DNA of 11,791 bases from Sporomusa silvacetica DSM 10669 (GCF_002257705.1 NZ_LSLK01000040.1:1-11791), one strand, 5' to 3'; shown: positions 1-5,709, counted from the stretch's first letter. The notes: a model not told the origin generated them from the sequence alone. A program made the numbers and translations.

Positions 1-98
1 ATGAACTAGCCCGGTACATTGACTGGTTTAACAATATTAGAATTCATGGTTCTCTCAATTACTTAACGCCAGTTCAAGTTCGACAATTGACCTTATAA
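1..98 (+). pseudogene. IS3-family transposase OrfB, C-terminal end only (runs off the left edge)
   Basis: The frame read from base 3 gives 31 codons ending at TAA (96-98). It contains the YIDWFNN, IRIHGSLNYLTP and QVRQL signature that closes the DDE integrase domain of IS3/IS150-group OrfB proteins. This is the part just after the catalytic glutamate helix. Only the tail is inside the window, so whether the upstream part is intact cannot be judged. Its right inverted repeat follows at once. Confidence rests on the very characteristic IHGSLNYLTP block. Confidence 0.8.
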
Positions 99-127
99 AT
101 ATTGTCCGACTAAGTGTTGACAATCCA
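98..127 (+). repeat. Right terminal inverted repeat of the IS3-family element
   Basis: The 30 bases ending ...GTTGACAATCCA, read as reverse complement, start TGGATTGTCAACACTTAG. They match the bases at 4972-5001 (starting TGGATCGGCTACACTAAA) at 20 of 30 positions without gaps. That is what left and right ends of related IS elements look like. The outer end therefore probably lies at 127. No target duplication can be checked because the left end of this copy is outside the window. Confidence 0.6.
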
Positions 128-128
128 A

Positions 129-290
129 TATCTAAACGAAAGAGGTATTAGAACTGTTAGTCAATTACAACGGTTGAACAAAGACCAACGGGATGATTTA
201 ATACGAAAGATGAAAGAAATAGAAGGCATTACGATAAGGCAATTAGCCAGGATGACAGGAATATCTAAAAGTGTAATTGATAGACTATAG
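129..290 (+). pseudogene. C-terminal remnant of a REP-associated tyrosine transposase (RAYT, Y1_Tnp family)
   Basis: An open frame without a start codon ends at TAG (288-290). Its end reads KEIEGITIRQLARMTGIS followed by KSVIDRL. This is the helix-turn-helix that typically closes RAYT proteins of Firmicutes (usual form: EGVSIRQIARITGIS). The catalytic HUH domain with its tyrosine is missing. The frame begins directly after the IS3 right end, so the IS probably landed in, or recombined with, a RAYT gene. A GGGAC/GTCCC repeat starts one base after the stop, the usual place for a REP beside a RAYT gene. A second remnant of the same domain lies at 5136-5252. Confidence 0.7.
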
Positions 291-320
291 TGGGACGATG
301 AACCTGTCCCCTTGTCCCTC
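291..320. repeat. REP-like repeat R1 (GGGAC ... GTCCC)
   Basis: GGGACGATGAACCTGTCCCC followed by TTGTCCC forms a short hairpin (GGGAC/GTCCC, 9-nt loop) with a second GTCCC as alternative arm. It belongs to the GGGACGG/CCGTCCC repeat family scattered through this window and sits directly behind the RAYT remnant. Confidence 0.65.
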
Positions 321-384
321 TATGGCAGGAGTTCGCGTTTGATTGGCAAATATTACAGAGATGAGGGATAGAGTCTGCGTAGCT

Positions 385-411
385 GACTCGACGGAACCGT
401 CGCATCGAGTC
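385..411. repeat. REP-like palindrome R2
   Basis: Two nested inverted repeats are visible. The outer pair is GACTCGA (385-391) with TCGAGTC (405-411). The inner pair is CGACGG (389-394) with CCGTCG (397-402) around AA. The core CGGAACCGTC resembles the repeat at 8101-8125. It lies inside an open frame upstream of the CGGC-domain gene, but the ribosome-binding site of that gene lies further downstream, so the palindrome is probably not translated. Confidence 0.55.
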
Positions 412-441
412 TCTGTTGTTTATGAAAAGGGGTGGGTAACA

Positions 442-870
442 GTGAGAATTGGCATCTTAACTTGTTCTGCAGCAACTCAGGATTTGGGGTGCTCATCAGT
501 TAGTTGTCTTCATGATTTAAGAAAGAGAAAGGGAGCATTTGAAAGGTACAGTAGTGATCAAAATCTTGACCTAATTGGTATTATCAACTGCGCAGGATGT
601 CCAACTTTAGCTGGTCCAGAAAAACTATTGAGTAGAATTCGTTCATTAGCAGAATTCCGGGTTGATGCTATTCATTTTTCATATTGCATTGATGCTCTAT
701 GTCCGTATAAATCAAAGTATCAGGCATTACTAAAAGAGAACTTTCCTGCTATTGACATTATAATTGGAACTCATGAAGCTCATTTGACGCATGAACAATT
801 TAGAGAAAGTGTTAAAGAATTATTCTGTCAGCCTAAGCGAACAATGGTTGAGGTTATAAAAGGAAAGTAG
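442..870 (+). CDS. CGGC-domain putative metal-binding protein
   Basis: The 142-residue protein begins MRIGILTCSA and matches the layout of the CGGC domain family (PF08821), small proteins thought to bind metal. Cysteines are at residues 8, 17, 22, 50, 53, 82 and 87, with two histidines near 111-114 (GTHEAH). The signature CGGC is CAGC here (NCAGCPTL, residues 49-56), and a later SYCIDALCPYK block fits the family. The GTG start at 442 is chosen because AAGGGG lies 9 bases upstream. The frame stays open back to a TTG at 343, but that extension runs through REP palindrome R2 and encodes no family sequence. It stands alone between repeats; cellular role and metal are unknown. Family call fairly sure, function not. 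Confidence 0.8.
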   Translation: MRIGILTCSAATQDLGCSSVSCLHDLRKRKGAFERYSSDQNLDLIGIINCAGCPTLAGPEKLLSRIRSLAEFRVDAIHFSYCIDALCPYKSKYQALLKENFPAIDIIIGTHEAHLTHEQFRESVKELFCQPKRTMVEVIKGK

Positions 871-883
871 TTACAAAATATAT

Positions 884-987
884 GGGACGGAATTGCTGAC
901 ACCTATGGCTTTCTTACATGATCTCAGCCTTTAGTCAATTTTATGTCGATAACCCCGTCCCCTTGACATCTCGTCCCCTTGACATCT
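884..987. repeat. Paired REP element R3 with 16-bp tandem duplication
   Basis: GGGACGG (884-890) is matched by CCGTCCC (955-961). Between them lie nested inverted pairs TGAC/GTCA (897-900, 934-937) and GGCT/AGCC (907-910, 926-929). This is the layout of a BIME, two REPs facing each other. A second hairpin, ATGTCGA/TTGACAT (943-949, 963-969), encloses the CCCCGTCCCC core. CGTCCCCTTGACATCT then occurs twice in perfect tandem (956-971, 972-987). The core recurs at 11621-11645. Confidence 0.65.
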
Positions 988-1050
988 GATCGTGAACATA
1001 ATGGTTTGAGGCTGGAAGTAGTGCATAGGTTAATTTTAAAAATAGGCTAA
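988..1050 (+). pseudogene. Extreme C-terminal remnant of a large serine recombinase
   Basis: The 20 codons before TAA (1048-1050) start DREHNGLRLEVVH. The recombinase at 6488-7990 ends DREDDGLRLEVLYK, so 10 of the first 13 residues agree, and 17 bases are identical (1003-1019 and 7961-7977). The fragment starts exactly where the tandem REP duplication stops, suggesting a deletion or rearrangement joined the two. Nothing upstream of it codes for recombinase. It marks a lost relative of the downstream element. Confidence 0.6.
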
Positions 1051-1067
1051 CAAATTTCAAAAAGGTA

Positions 1068-1096
1068 TTGATCTTTATCGGCAATAGGTGTATATT
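1068..1096 (+). promoter_or_regulatory. Candidate sigma-70 type promoter for the cysteine-rich peptide operon
   Basis: TTGATC (1068-1073) and TATATT (1091-1096) are separated by exactly 17 bases. The transcript would have a leader of about 60 bases holding the AT-rich hairpin at 1101-1131. This is an assignment by sequence only. Confidence 0.45.
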
Positions 1097-1100
1097 TAAA

Positions 1101-1131
1101 TTACTAAATAATAACAAATATTAATTAGTAA
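1101..1131. other. AT-rich hairpin in the leader of the cysteine-rich peptide operon
   Basis: TTACTAA (1101-1107) pairs with TTAGTAA (1125-1131), and TAATA (1109-1113) with TATTA (1119-1123), around a 5-base loop and one A.A mismatch. No U-tract follows on the plus strand, so it is not an obvious terminator there. It sits between the candidate promoter and the first start codon. Confidence 0.4.
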
Positions 1132-1161
1132 AAACAATAGTACACTTTGGGAGTGAGAGTT

Positions 1162-1263
1162 ATGAAAATTTTATATAAAGAATTAAGTAATTGCTACGAA
1201 GTTTGTTGTGAATTCTATGATTGCTGCGAATGTGAAGAAGAGTGTTGCGAGTGTTGCGAATAG
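1162..1263 (+). CDS. 33-residue cysteine-rich acidic micropeptide
   Basis: This 33-codon gene is too short for standard gene finding. GGGAGTGAG lies a few bases upstream of the ATG. The product begins MKILYKELSNCYEVCC and ends in repeated CC/CE units. Ten of 33 residues are cysteine (positions 11, 15, 16, 21, 22, 24, 28, 29, 31, 32), and glutamate and aspartate supply most of the rest. Such density suggests soft-metal binding (metallothionein-like) or a disulfide-rich peptide. No modification or export gene lies nearby, so a RiPP precursor is not supported. It shares a transcription unit with the next small ORF. I do not recognise a family. That it is a gene is supported by the promoter, ribosome site, second ORF and terminator together. 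Confidence 0.6.
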   Translation: MKILYKELSNCYEVCCEFYDCCECEEECCECCE

Positions 1264-1280
1264 CTACATTTGTAGGTAGC
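1263..1280. other. Intercistronic hairpin between the two cysteine-containing ORFs
   Basis: CTACA-TT-TGTAG (1264-1275) is a perfect small hairpin. Alternatively GCTAC (1263-1267) can pair with GTAGC (1276-1280). GGTAGC (1275-1280) is also complementary to GCTACC in the left arm of the terminator at 1446-1473, so competing structures are possible. It begins at the stop codon of the first ORF and lies just before the ribosome site of the second. Confidence 0.4.
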
Positions 1281-1296
1281 GGAAGGGGTGGGTCCA

Positions 1297-1428
1297 GTGT
1301 ATAAAGAAGATGATAAAAGCAAAGTTGATGAAGTTCTGGTTTGCGAAGAATCACGTTGCGATAGTGAAGATACCAGCTGCTCAGAACACTGTGAATTAGT
1401 TGAGAAGACTGAGAAGACTGCTCCTTGA
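1297..1428 (+). CDS. 43-residue acidic peptide with four cysteines
   Basis: A GTG start is preceded by GGAAGGGG (1281-1288) at good spacing. An in-frame GTG at 1288 overlaps that site and is less likely. The product starts VYKEDDKSKVDEVLVC and has cysteines at 16, 21, 28 and 32 (spacing C-x4-C-x6-C-x3-C) in a very acidic background, with a lysine- and threonine-containing tail. It follows the 33-aa peptide by 33 bases and ends 17 bases before a rho-independent terminator, so the two form a bicistronic unit. Four cysteines with this spacing could hold one metal ion, but no known family is recognised. Confidence 0.55.
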   Translation: MYKEDDKSKVDEVLVCEESRCDSEDTSCSEHCELVEKTEKTAP

Positions 1429-1445
1429 AAATAGAATTTAAACGT

Positions 1446-1477
1446 AAGCTACCTTTGAAATAGAGGGTAGCTTTTTT
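1446..1477 (+). terminator. Rho-independent terminator of the cysteine-rich peptide operon
   Basis: AAGCTACC (1446-1453) pairs with GGTAGCTT (1466-1473), followed by a run of T to 1477. It closes the small operon and separates it from the convergent murI gene. Its reverse-strand reading lacks a clear T-run after the stem. Confidence 0.8.
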
Positions 1478-1545
1478 GCTTTCAATTAGGCTTAATATTG
1501 GTCTGTTGTTCTGAGTTTAAATGAATACGACATTGTCTCATTGTT

Positions 1546-2322
1546 TTATATGCTATGCAAATAAGTTTGTAATATTTTTTTATAATCAACATCATTTGGT
1601 GGGAGTTTGCCATTTGTAATTACAAATTTAATTTTATCATCTACACTAGGAGCTATTCCTCTTTGCTTTAATATATCTGCCAAGTGATTTGTGGTTCCAA
1701 CACTTCCGTCGAAAAAAACAGTTTCCTTTGTAAACGATTGTTGCAAAACCTTATTAAATAATGGAAAATGTGTACAGCCAAGAACAACAGCACCATAATC
1801 AGGTATCGCTAATGGCGTAAATTTCTTCTGCAAATACTGATATACATCTGAAGTGTCAAACTTAAACTCTTCGGCGAATTTTACCAAGCCGCCTAACGCC
1901 ATCGTATCAACCACTTCTGTCGCATCAAGTCTATGAATTAATTGATGAAATTTTTCCTCCCGTAAAGTAAGATTGGTTGCCAAAACCAAAACCTTTTTAC
2001 CTCTTTCTTTACAATAAGCAACAGCTGGTTTTACAGCAGGTTCCATTCCAATGATCGGGAAACTATAATTTTTTCGCAATTCCCCGACAGCAACACTTGT
2101 TGCCGTATTACAAGCGATCACCACGGCATCTACTTTGATTTTAGCCATATAATCCATACCCTTTTGGACGTATTGTTTTACTTCTCTTTTCGTCTTTTCA
2201 CCATAAGGCAAATGCTCAATATCAGCATAGTAAGTGTAATCAGCAAACGGTAGTATTTTTAAAGCGTGACCAAGAACAGTTAAGCCACCAATACCAGAGT
2301 CAAAAAAACCGATCTTCATCAT
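1546..2322 (-). CDS. murI: Glutamate racemase
   Basis: The enzyme interconverts L- and D-glutamate with two cysteines acting as acid/base, supplying D-Glu for peptidoglycan in the cytoplasm. The 258-residue length is normal. Seen in order: N-terminal FFDSGIGGLTV with Asp8, the ACNTAT block with catalytic Cys71, IGMEPAVKPA as in clostridial enzymes, and GCTHFPL with Cys183 and His185. The usual GDTAR-x-PYG substrate loop reads ADIEHLPYG, a divergent form. Two ATGs stand in tandem; AGGAAGGG lies 3 bases before the first (2322) and 6 before the second (2319), so MKIGFFDSG starting at 2319 is also possible. It appears monocistronic and converges on the cysteine-peptide operon. Confidence 0.93.
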   Translation of the reverse strand: MMKIGFFDSGIGGLTVLGHALKILPFADYTYYADIEHLPYGEKTKREVKQYVQKGMDYMAKIKVDAVVIACNTATSVAVGELRKNYSFPIIGMEPAVKPAVAYCKERGKKVLVLATNLTLREEKFHQLIHRLDATEVVDTMALGGLVKFAEEFKFDTSDVYQYLQKKFTPLAIPDYGAVVLGCTHFPLFNKVLQQSFTKETVFFDGSVGTTNHLADILKQRGIAPSVDDKIKFVITNGKLPPNDVDYKKILQTYLHSI

Positions 2323-2842
2323 AATCCCTTCCTAGTTTCAATTATGTAAAGCATTGTCTATATAATACCATAAACTAGCAGTTGTAGGAATTTTGTATGG
2401 GAGTTATTTGTTTTACTTCTGCAACGTAGTGGGTGCTACTTGCCTGTAGTACGTGCCATTGGTGCCATGTACATTAAAGTAACAAAAAATTAGTCGGTTT
2501 TCCGATAATTATTTAAAGAAGTATTTTCTGATTACTCCATGATAATACAGCTAAAGTTCAACATGAATTGATAAAATTAGATTGCTTGCGAAGCCAGTAA
2601 ATACAAGGATTTCCACACATAAGGTTTGTAGGATTCGATATATTAGTATGAATATAGATGAAAATAAACCAGCATTTAGTATGCTGGTTTAACTATTCGT
2701 TTATTTAAAAACAATTAAGTTTGTTCCTAATGGTACAGGGATTGGATAAACTTATTAAATTTGCAGCCTTGCAATAATATACTATACGTACTTATTTTTT
2801 GGATGTATCATTCATGATAATAACATTCGAGGAGCTTATATC
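2323..2842. other. 520-base intergenic region without a recognisable gene
   Basis: This gap separates the divergent murI and lysE-type genes and must hold both promoters. No convincing coding frame was found. The only clear structure is the hairpin at 2665-2691. TATACT at 2778-2783 could be a -10 for the exporter, but no good -35 lies at the right distance. The segment 2400-2640 shows nothing I can name. Confidence 0.5.
2665..2691. terminator. Perfect 11-bp hairpin, orphan terminator-like
   Basis: TAAACCAGCAT (2665-2675) pairs perfectly with ATGCTGGTTTA (2681-2691) around TTAGT. On the minus strand the stem is followed by TTTTC; on the plus strand by AACTATTCG. Neither direction has a strong U-tract, and no gene ends here. 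It could be the relic of a terminator or a regulator-binding palindrome upstream of the exporter. Confidence 0.45.
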
Positions 2843-3439
2843 ATGGACATTACATCTTTTTTAATATATTGCGTTATTATAACATTTACACCTGGGCCTA
2901 CCAATATTGTTATATTGTCTACGGTGCAGGGTTTTGGAATAAAAAAAGCTATGGAATACACATATGGAGCTACGATTGCCTTTGGTGCCTTACTTGCCAT
3001 CTCCGCTATATTAAATACCGTGCTTGTGGTCGTAATACCCAAAATTTTGATTATAATGCAGATAATCGGAAGCCTTTATATTTTGTATTTGGCTTATCAG
3101 ATATATAATATGGATACATCAGGATCAACTGTAGAACAAGTTGCTACCTTTAGGTCAGGTTTTATTATGCAGTTTGTAAATCCCAAGGTGGTGTTGTTTA
3201 CAATGACGGTAATCCCGAGCTTTGTTATGCCATACTACACTGAACCCCATACATTAGCAATATTTGTTGCAATTATTGCCGCTGTTGGCTTTTTAGCATT
3301 TGTCACTTGGGTGCTTTTCGGGGCGATTTTCAAGGAACTCCTGCTGAAGTATCAAAAGCCAGTTAATGTAAGTATGTCACTTTTTTTAATCTATTCTGCT
3401 ATAATGGGTTCGGGATTAGTTGAGATTCTTAGGAGATGA
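2843..3439 (+). CDS. LysE/RhtB-family amino-acid exporter
   Basis: The 198-residue membrane protein shows the LysE/RhtB pattern: N-terminal helix with the motif FTPGPTNIVILSTVQGFG (about residues 15-32), about six hydrophobic segments, and a central FVNPKV motif (around residue 112). Members export amino acids or their derivatives by a proton-driven mechanism. The substrate cannot be told from sequence; cysteine/O-acetylserine-type and homoserine/threonine-type exporters both belong here. Ribosome site GAGGAG precedes the ATG. Its last bases overlap the start of the AraC-type gene (ATGA), so both are translated as a coupled pair, and the regulator is the likely controller of the exporter. Confidence 0.88.
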   Translation: MDITSFLIYCVIITFTPGPTNIVILSTVQGFGIKKAMEYTYGATIAFGALLAISAILNTVLVVVIPKILIIMQIIGSLYILYLAYQIYNMDTSGSTVEQVATFRSGFIMQFVNPKVVLFTMTVIPSFVMPYYTEPHTLAIFVAIIAAVGFLAFVTWVLFGAIFKELLLKYQKPVNVSMSLFLIYSAIMGSGLVEILRR

Positions 3440-4221
3440 TGGATATGGAAAAATTCATATATAAAAAATCATCAGATATTACTGCGCTATCAGCTAGTTT
3501 TACTGATTTCATATATAAAAAGCATTGTCATAAGGAATACGCATTAGGGGTAACTCTGCGCGGCATTCAAGAGTATAATTTAGATGGCAGTTTTCATTCA
3601 TCATATGAGAATGGAGTTATGCTCTTTAATCCTGAACAGATACATGACGGTAGGGCACATGATAGTACGGGTCTTGATTATGTTATGCTATATATTGAGC
3701 CAATGCTATTGTTGGATATAATTGGGAAAAGGGATATAGTTCGATTTACATCCCCAATTGTCTATAATCAAGCTCTTAGGAATAGTATCATAAATCTTTC
3801 AAGTGCAATTCTAAGTGAAAAAGGTGAAGCCTTGTGTAGTGAGTTGCTCCTATCCCTCGTAGATAACTTTAATCCAACTAATATTTGTACTGATTACAAA
3901 AAAGATAATAAACTAGTTAAAAAAGCAAAGGAAATGATTTATTCTAAATTAGAAGATGTACTGAGCCTTGATGAAATTTGCAAAGAACTTGCTATGTCAA
4001 AGTTTCAGTTTATCAGGTTATTTAAAGCTAATACTGGAATTTCACCATATCAATATTTTATACTTTGCAAGGTAAATCGTGCAAAGCAGCTATTAGAAAA
4101 AAACAAAGATATTTATTCGGCTATAGCAGAATGTGGTTTTGTTGATTTATCTCACTTAAATAAGCATTTTAAAAGAATCTATGGAATAACAGCGTTTGAA
4201 TATAAATCACATTTAAATTAG
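3436..4221 (+). CDS. AraC-family transcriptional regulator with N-terminal cupin domain
   Basis: The 261 residues split into an N-terminal AraC-binding cupin (about 20-95, with KKHCHKEYALGV, metal- or ligand-type histidines and FNPEQIHDGRAH) and a C-terminal double helix-turn-helix (about 160-260). The latter has SLDEICKELAMSKFQFIRLF as first and YSAIAECGFVDLSHLNKHFK as second recognition region, as in HTH_18. It starts within the stop of the exporter gene (4-base overlap), with further ATGs at 3439 and 3445. AraC-type regulators of this design are frequently paired with LysE-type exporters and probably sense the exported compound. No clear terminator follows; only a weak GGTATAA/TTATACC pair is present at 4228-4267. 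Confidence 0.9.
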   Translation: MMDMEKFIYKKSSDITALSASFTDFIYKKHCHKEYALGVTLRGIQEYNLDGSFHSSYENGVMLFNPEQIHDGRAHDSTGLDYVMLYIEPMLLLDIIGKRDIVRFTSPIVYNQALRNSIINLSSAILSEKGEALCSELLLSLVDNFNPTNICTDYKKDNKLVKKAKEMIYSKLEDVLSLDEICKELAMSKFQFIRLFKANTGISPYQYFILCKVNRAKQLLEKNKDIYSAIAECGFVDLSHLNKHFKRIYGITAFEYKSHLN

Positions 4222-4366
4222 AGAACAGGTATAAAATGGAATTTGATACTAAGCTTGTAGTTATACCCATTTATCCGAAAAATTGGCTCAACTTGGTCGA
4301 TGTGAAAAACTGCGAATGGATGAGATAAACGAAGAAAGTCGTTAGATTACAAAGGGAGGGAATAAA

Positions 4367-4810
4367 ATGATGAATAGTGATATTAGAACTGGATTAGCTG
4401 TTTGTGGATTGGATTGTACAAGATGTGCGGACTATGAAAACGGCGAGATCAAGAGCTTAAGTGCGAGACTGGCAGATCTTCTTAGAGGTTATGAACGAGT
4501 GGCAAGTCTGAAGTCGGTAAATAACCCCCTCTTCAATGAATATCCTATATTTCTCGAATTTCTACAGCACTTTGCCCAAGGAGCTTGTGGTGGTTGCCGG
4601 AGTGATAATTTACGGTGCCCTATCGAATGCCATGCCAATACTTGTCATCGACAACATGGTGTGGATTTTTGTTTTGAATGCAACGAGTATCCATGTGACA
4701 AACAATTTGAAGGCAAGACCAGAGAAAAATGGCTGGAGCGAAACAATCGAATGAAGGAAATAGGCGTTGAGAATTATTATCTGGAAAAAAGTAAATTGCC
4801 CAGATATTAA
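4367..4810 (+). CDS. DUF3795-type cysteine-rich protein
   Basis: This 147-residue protein carries 11 cysteines: CGLDCTRC at 13-20, CGGC at 74-77, then 84, 88, 93, 102, 105 and 110, with HGVDFCFECNEYPC near the end of the cluster. That arrangement is the hallmark of the DUF3795 family (PF12675), whose members are small cytoplasmic proteins of unknown function, probably binding zinc or an iron-sulfur centre. Ribosome site AAAGGGAGGG lies 6-7 bases before tandem ATGs. It is separated from the AraC-type gene by 145 bases, so it is likely a separate unit. Family assignment is good; function is unknown. Confidence 0.82.
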   Translation: MMNSDIRTGLAVCGLDCTRCADYENGEIKSLSARLADLLRGYERVASLKSVNNPLFNEYPIFLEFLQHFAQGACGGCRSDNLRCPIECHANTCHRQHGVDFCFECNEYPCDKQFEGKTREKWLERNNRMKEIGVENYYLEKSKLPRY

Positions 4811-4971
4811 CAGCAAGTCTATTGACAGATACCTTTATGTTATAAGGGACAAATCCTACCAATCGTTAAAAAGTATAGGCATCGTTAAAAGGTTTGAGGA
4901 ATTGATTTCGACACCCCTACCCTTAAGGGGGCCGAGCCTTCTCGCGAAACTCTAATTCCGCGTATTAGTAT
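4811..4971. other. Intergenic DNA between DUF3795 gene and IS3 left end
   Basis: No gene is supported. A short open stretch overlapping the end of the DUF3795 gene has no ribosome site. CCCTTAAGGG at about 4918-4930 is a small GC-rich palindrome. The segment ends at the inferred IS left end. Confidence 0.4.
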
Positions 4972-5001
4972 TGGATCGGCTACACTAAACTAGACAGAAT
5001 T
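4972..5001 (+). repeat. Left terminal inverted repeat of a second IS3-family element
   Basis: Starting TGGATCGGCTACACTAAA, these 30 bases match the reverse complement of the IS3 right end at 98-127 at 20 of 30 positions without a gap. The start of an OrfA-like frame follows at the expected distance (5046). Confidence 0.6.
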
Positions 5002-5045
5002 AATAAGGTCATGTAAAACTATAAGAAAAGAAAAGGGAGAGTTAC

Positions 5046-5108
5046 ATGACGGACAGACGAGCTAAGAGAAACAAAGGGACGGTTCTAGTGTTTCCTGACT
5101 ATCTATGA
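5046..5108 (+). pseudogene. Truncated start of IS3-family OrfA
   Basis: An ATG with ribosome site AAAGGGAGAG is followed by codons for MTDRRAKR, an N-terminus of the kind found in IS3-family OrfA helix-turn-helix proteins. After about eight residues the frame enters the REP repeat (GGGACGGTTCT, 5076-5086) and stops at 5106-5108. The remainder of OrfA and all of OrfB are absent, so the IS was cut by the REP/RAYT unit. Identification depends on the inverted repeat just upstream; the peptide alone is too short. Confidence 0.5.
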
Positions 5109-5124
5109 TATGATAGTCAGGAAA
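5091..5124. repeat. Perfect 13-bp hairpin within the REP-RAYT unit
   Basis: TTTCCTGACTATC (5091-5103) pairs with GATAGTCAGGAAA (5112-5124) around TATGATAT. No U-tract follows. Its position between REP and RAYT remnant suggests a structured end recognised by the transposase, but that is inference. Confidence 0.6.
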
Positions 5125-5135
5125 AGCGTTAAACT

Positions 5136-5252
5136 ATGGAAAAAACAAAAAGAGATGGATATTTAAGACAGCTTAAAGCAAGTGAAGGGGTATCAATCAG
5201 ACAAATAGCGCGAATAAGTGGACTTACATTTAACATTGTGGTTAAAGCCTAG
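5136..5252 (+). pseudogene. Second RAYT C-terminal helix-turn-helix remnant
   Basis: A 38-codon frame with its own ATG ends at TAG (5250-5252). It contains LRQLKASEGVSIRQIARISG and then LTFNIVVKA, the terminal helix-turn-helix of Firmicutes RAYT proteins. It is a closer fit to the family than the copy at 129-290. The N-terminal HUH nuclease domain is missing. AGGAAAAG lies about 10 bases before the ATG, so a free 38-residue DNA-binding peptide could in principle be made, but decay is the simpler reading. Confidence 0.65.
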
Positions 5253-5298
5253 GAAACAGCAGAACCGTCACCTTGTATCCTTCTCGGAGGGATCATTA

Positions 5299-5607
5299 AT
5301 GTTTACTTCTCAACGATGTGCGACAAGAGGGATTGTTGCTGAGGTTGGCCTAGATATACAACTTACGTTATGGTCAATGATTGATAAGCGGAAAGAGACT
5401 GGTATTGAAGTTGACTATTTGCAAGTATTTGAGTTATCTATTGTAAGGAAAGATGGCATTTTACTTCAAAAAGTGGTTCATAGGCAAGAATGTCCTCAAG
5501 CTACCGATACTTATTTTTTGCCTATGATTGAAACGCCAATCAAAATGACGATATGGGCTATGGATAGTGAAGAGTACTGCATGATGCTATTACCAGAGGA
5601 ATACTGA
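5299..5607 (+). CDS. DUF960-family protein
   Basis: The 102-residue product begins MFTSQRCATRGIVAEVGLD and ends MMLLPEEY. It matches the DUF960 family (PF06124) across its length: ATRG near the start, YLQVFELS in the middle, IHRQE-like VVHRQEC, and the closing WAMDSEEYCMMLLPEEY-type block. Members are small proteins of unknown function, common on phages, plasmids and integrative elements of Firmicutes. The ATG at 5299 is preferred because GGAGGG (5285-5290) lies 8 bases upstream. A longer frame from a GTG at 5218 would begin inside the RAYT remnant. A terminator follows directly, so it is a single-gene unit, probably cargo of the recombinase-bearing element. Confidence 0.85.
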   Translation: MFTSQRCATRGIVAEVGLDIQLTLWSMIDKRKETGIEVDYLQVFELSIVRKDGILLQKVVHRQECPQATDTYFLPMIETPIKMTIWAMDSEEYCMMLLPEEY

Positions 5608-5621
5608 AAAACAAGAGAATG

Positions 5622-5658
5622 TAACCTTAGTCAATGCTTTTGACAGAGGTTATTTTTT
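5622..5658 (+). terminator. Rho-independent terminator after the DUF960 gene
   Basis: TAACCT (5622-5627) pairs with AGGTTA (5647-5652). An inner GTCAA/TTGAC pair lies on the same axis, and six T residues follow at 5653-5658. Confidence 0.8.
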
Positions 5659-5680
5659 GTATAAAGATGCAAAATAGCCG

Positions 5681-5709
5681 TTTACACAGTGTGAGTAAGA
5701 GGATACGAT
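5681..5709 (+). promoter_or_regulatory. Candidate promoter for the zinc-ribbon gene
   Basis: TTTACA (5681-5686) and TACGAT (5704-5709) lie 17 bases apart, just after the DUF960 terminator and 41 bases before the next start codon. The -35 matches 5 of 6 and the -10 matches 4 of 6 consensus bases. Confidence 0.4.

Larger units (their letters stand above)
5076..5272 (+). mobile_element. Internally deleted REP-RAYT unit (REP - hairpin - RAYT tail - inverted REP)
   Basis: GGGACGGTTCT (5076-5086) and its inverted partner AGAACCGTCAC (5261-5271, 10 of 11 match) bracket a perfect 13-bp hairpin and a RAYT C-terminal remnant. RAYT genes are typically flanked by REP sequences in opposite orientation. 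This block therefore looks like such a unit with the catalytic part lost, about 200 bases long and MITE-like in size. Confidence 0.55.

Noticed and set aside
324..348. Terminator-like GGCAGGAGTT string similar to the one at 8040
   Set aside because: The complementary left arm is absent here, so no hairpin forms; at most a relic.
343..441. N-terminal extension of the CGGC-domain protein from a TTG
   Set aside because: It translates REP palindrome R2, shows no family similarity, and the GTG at 442 has a proper ribosome site.
1160..1354. 64-codon minus-strand frame over the cysteine-rich ORFs
   Set aside because: No ribosome site or family, and it is the mirror of plus-strand ORFs that have promoter, ribosome sites and terminator.
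4228..4267. Terminator after the AraC-type gene
   Set aside because: Seven-base arms GGTATAA/TTATACC are 26 bases apart, AT-rich and not followed by a T-run.
4270..4345. Short open frame LSEKLAQLGRCEKLRMDEIN before the DUF3795 gene
   Set aside because: No start codon or ribosome site and no family recognised; probably non-coding or an unidentifiable remnant.
5218..5298. Longer DUF960 start at GTG 5218
   Set aside because: The extension lies within the RAYT remnant and REP; family similarity starts at the ATG 5299, which has GGAGGG upstream.
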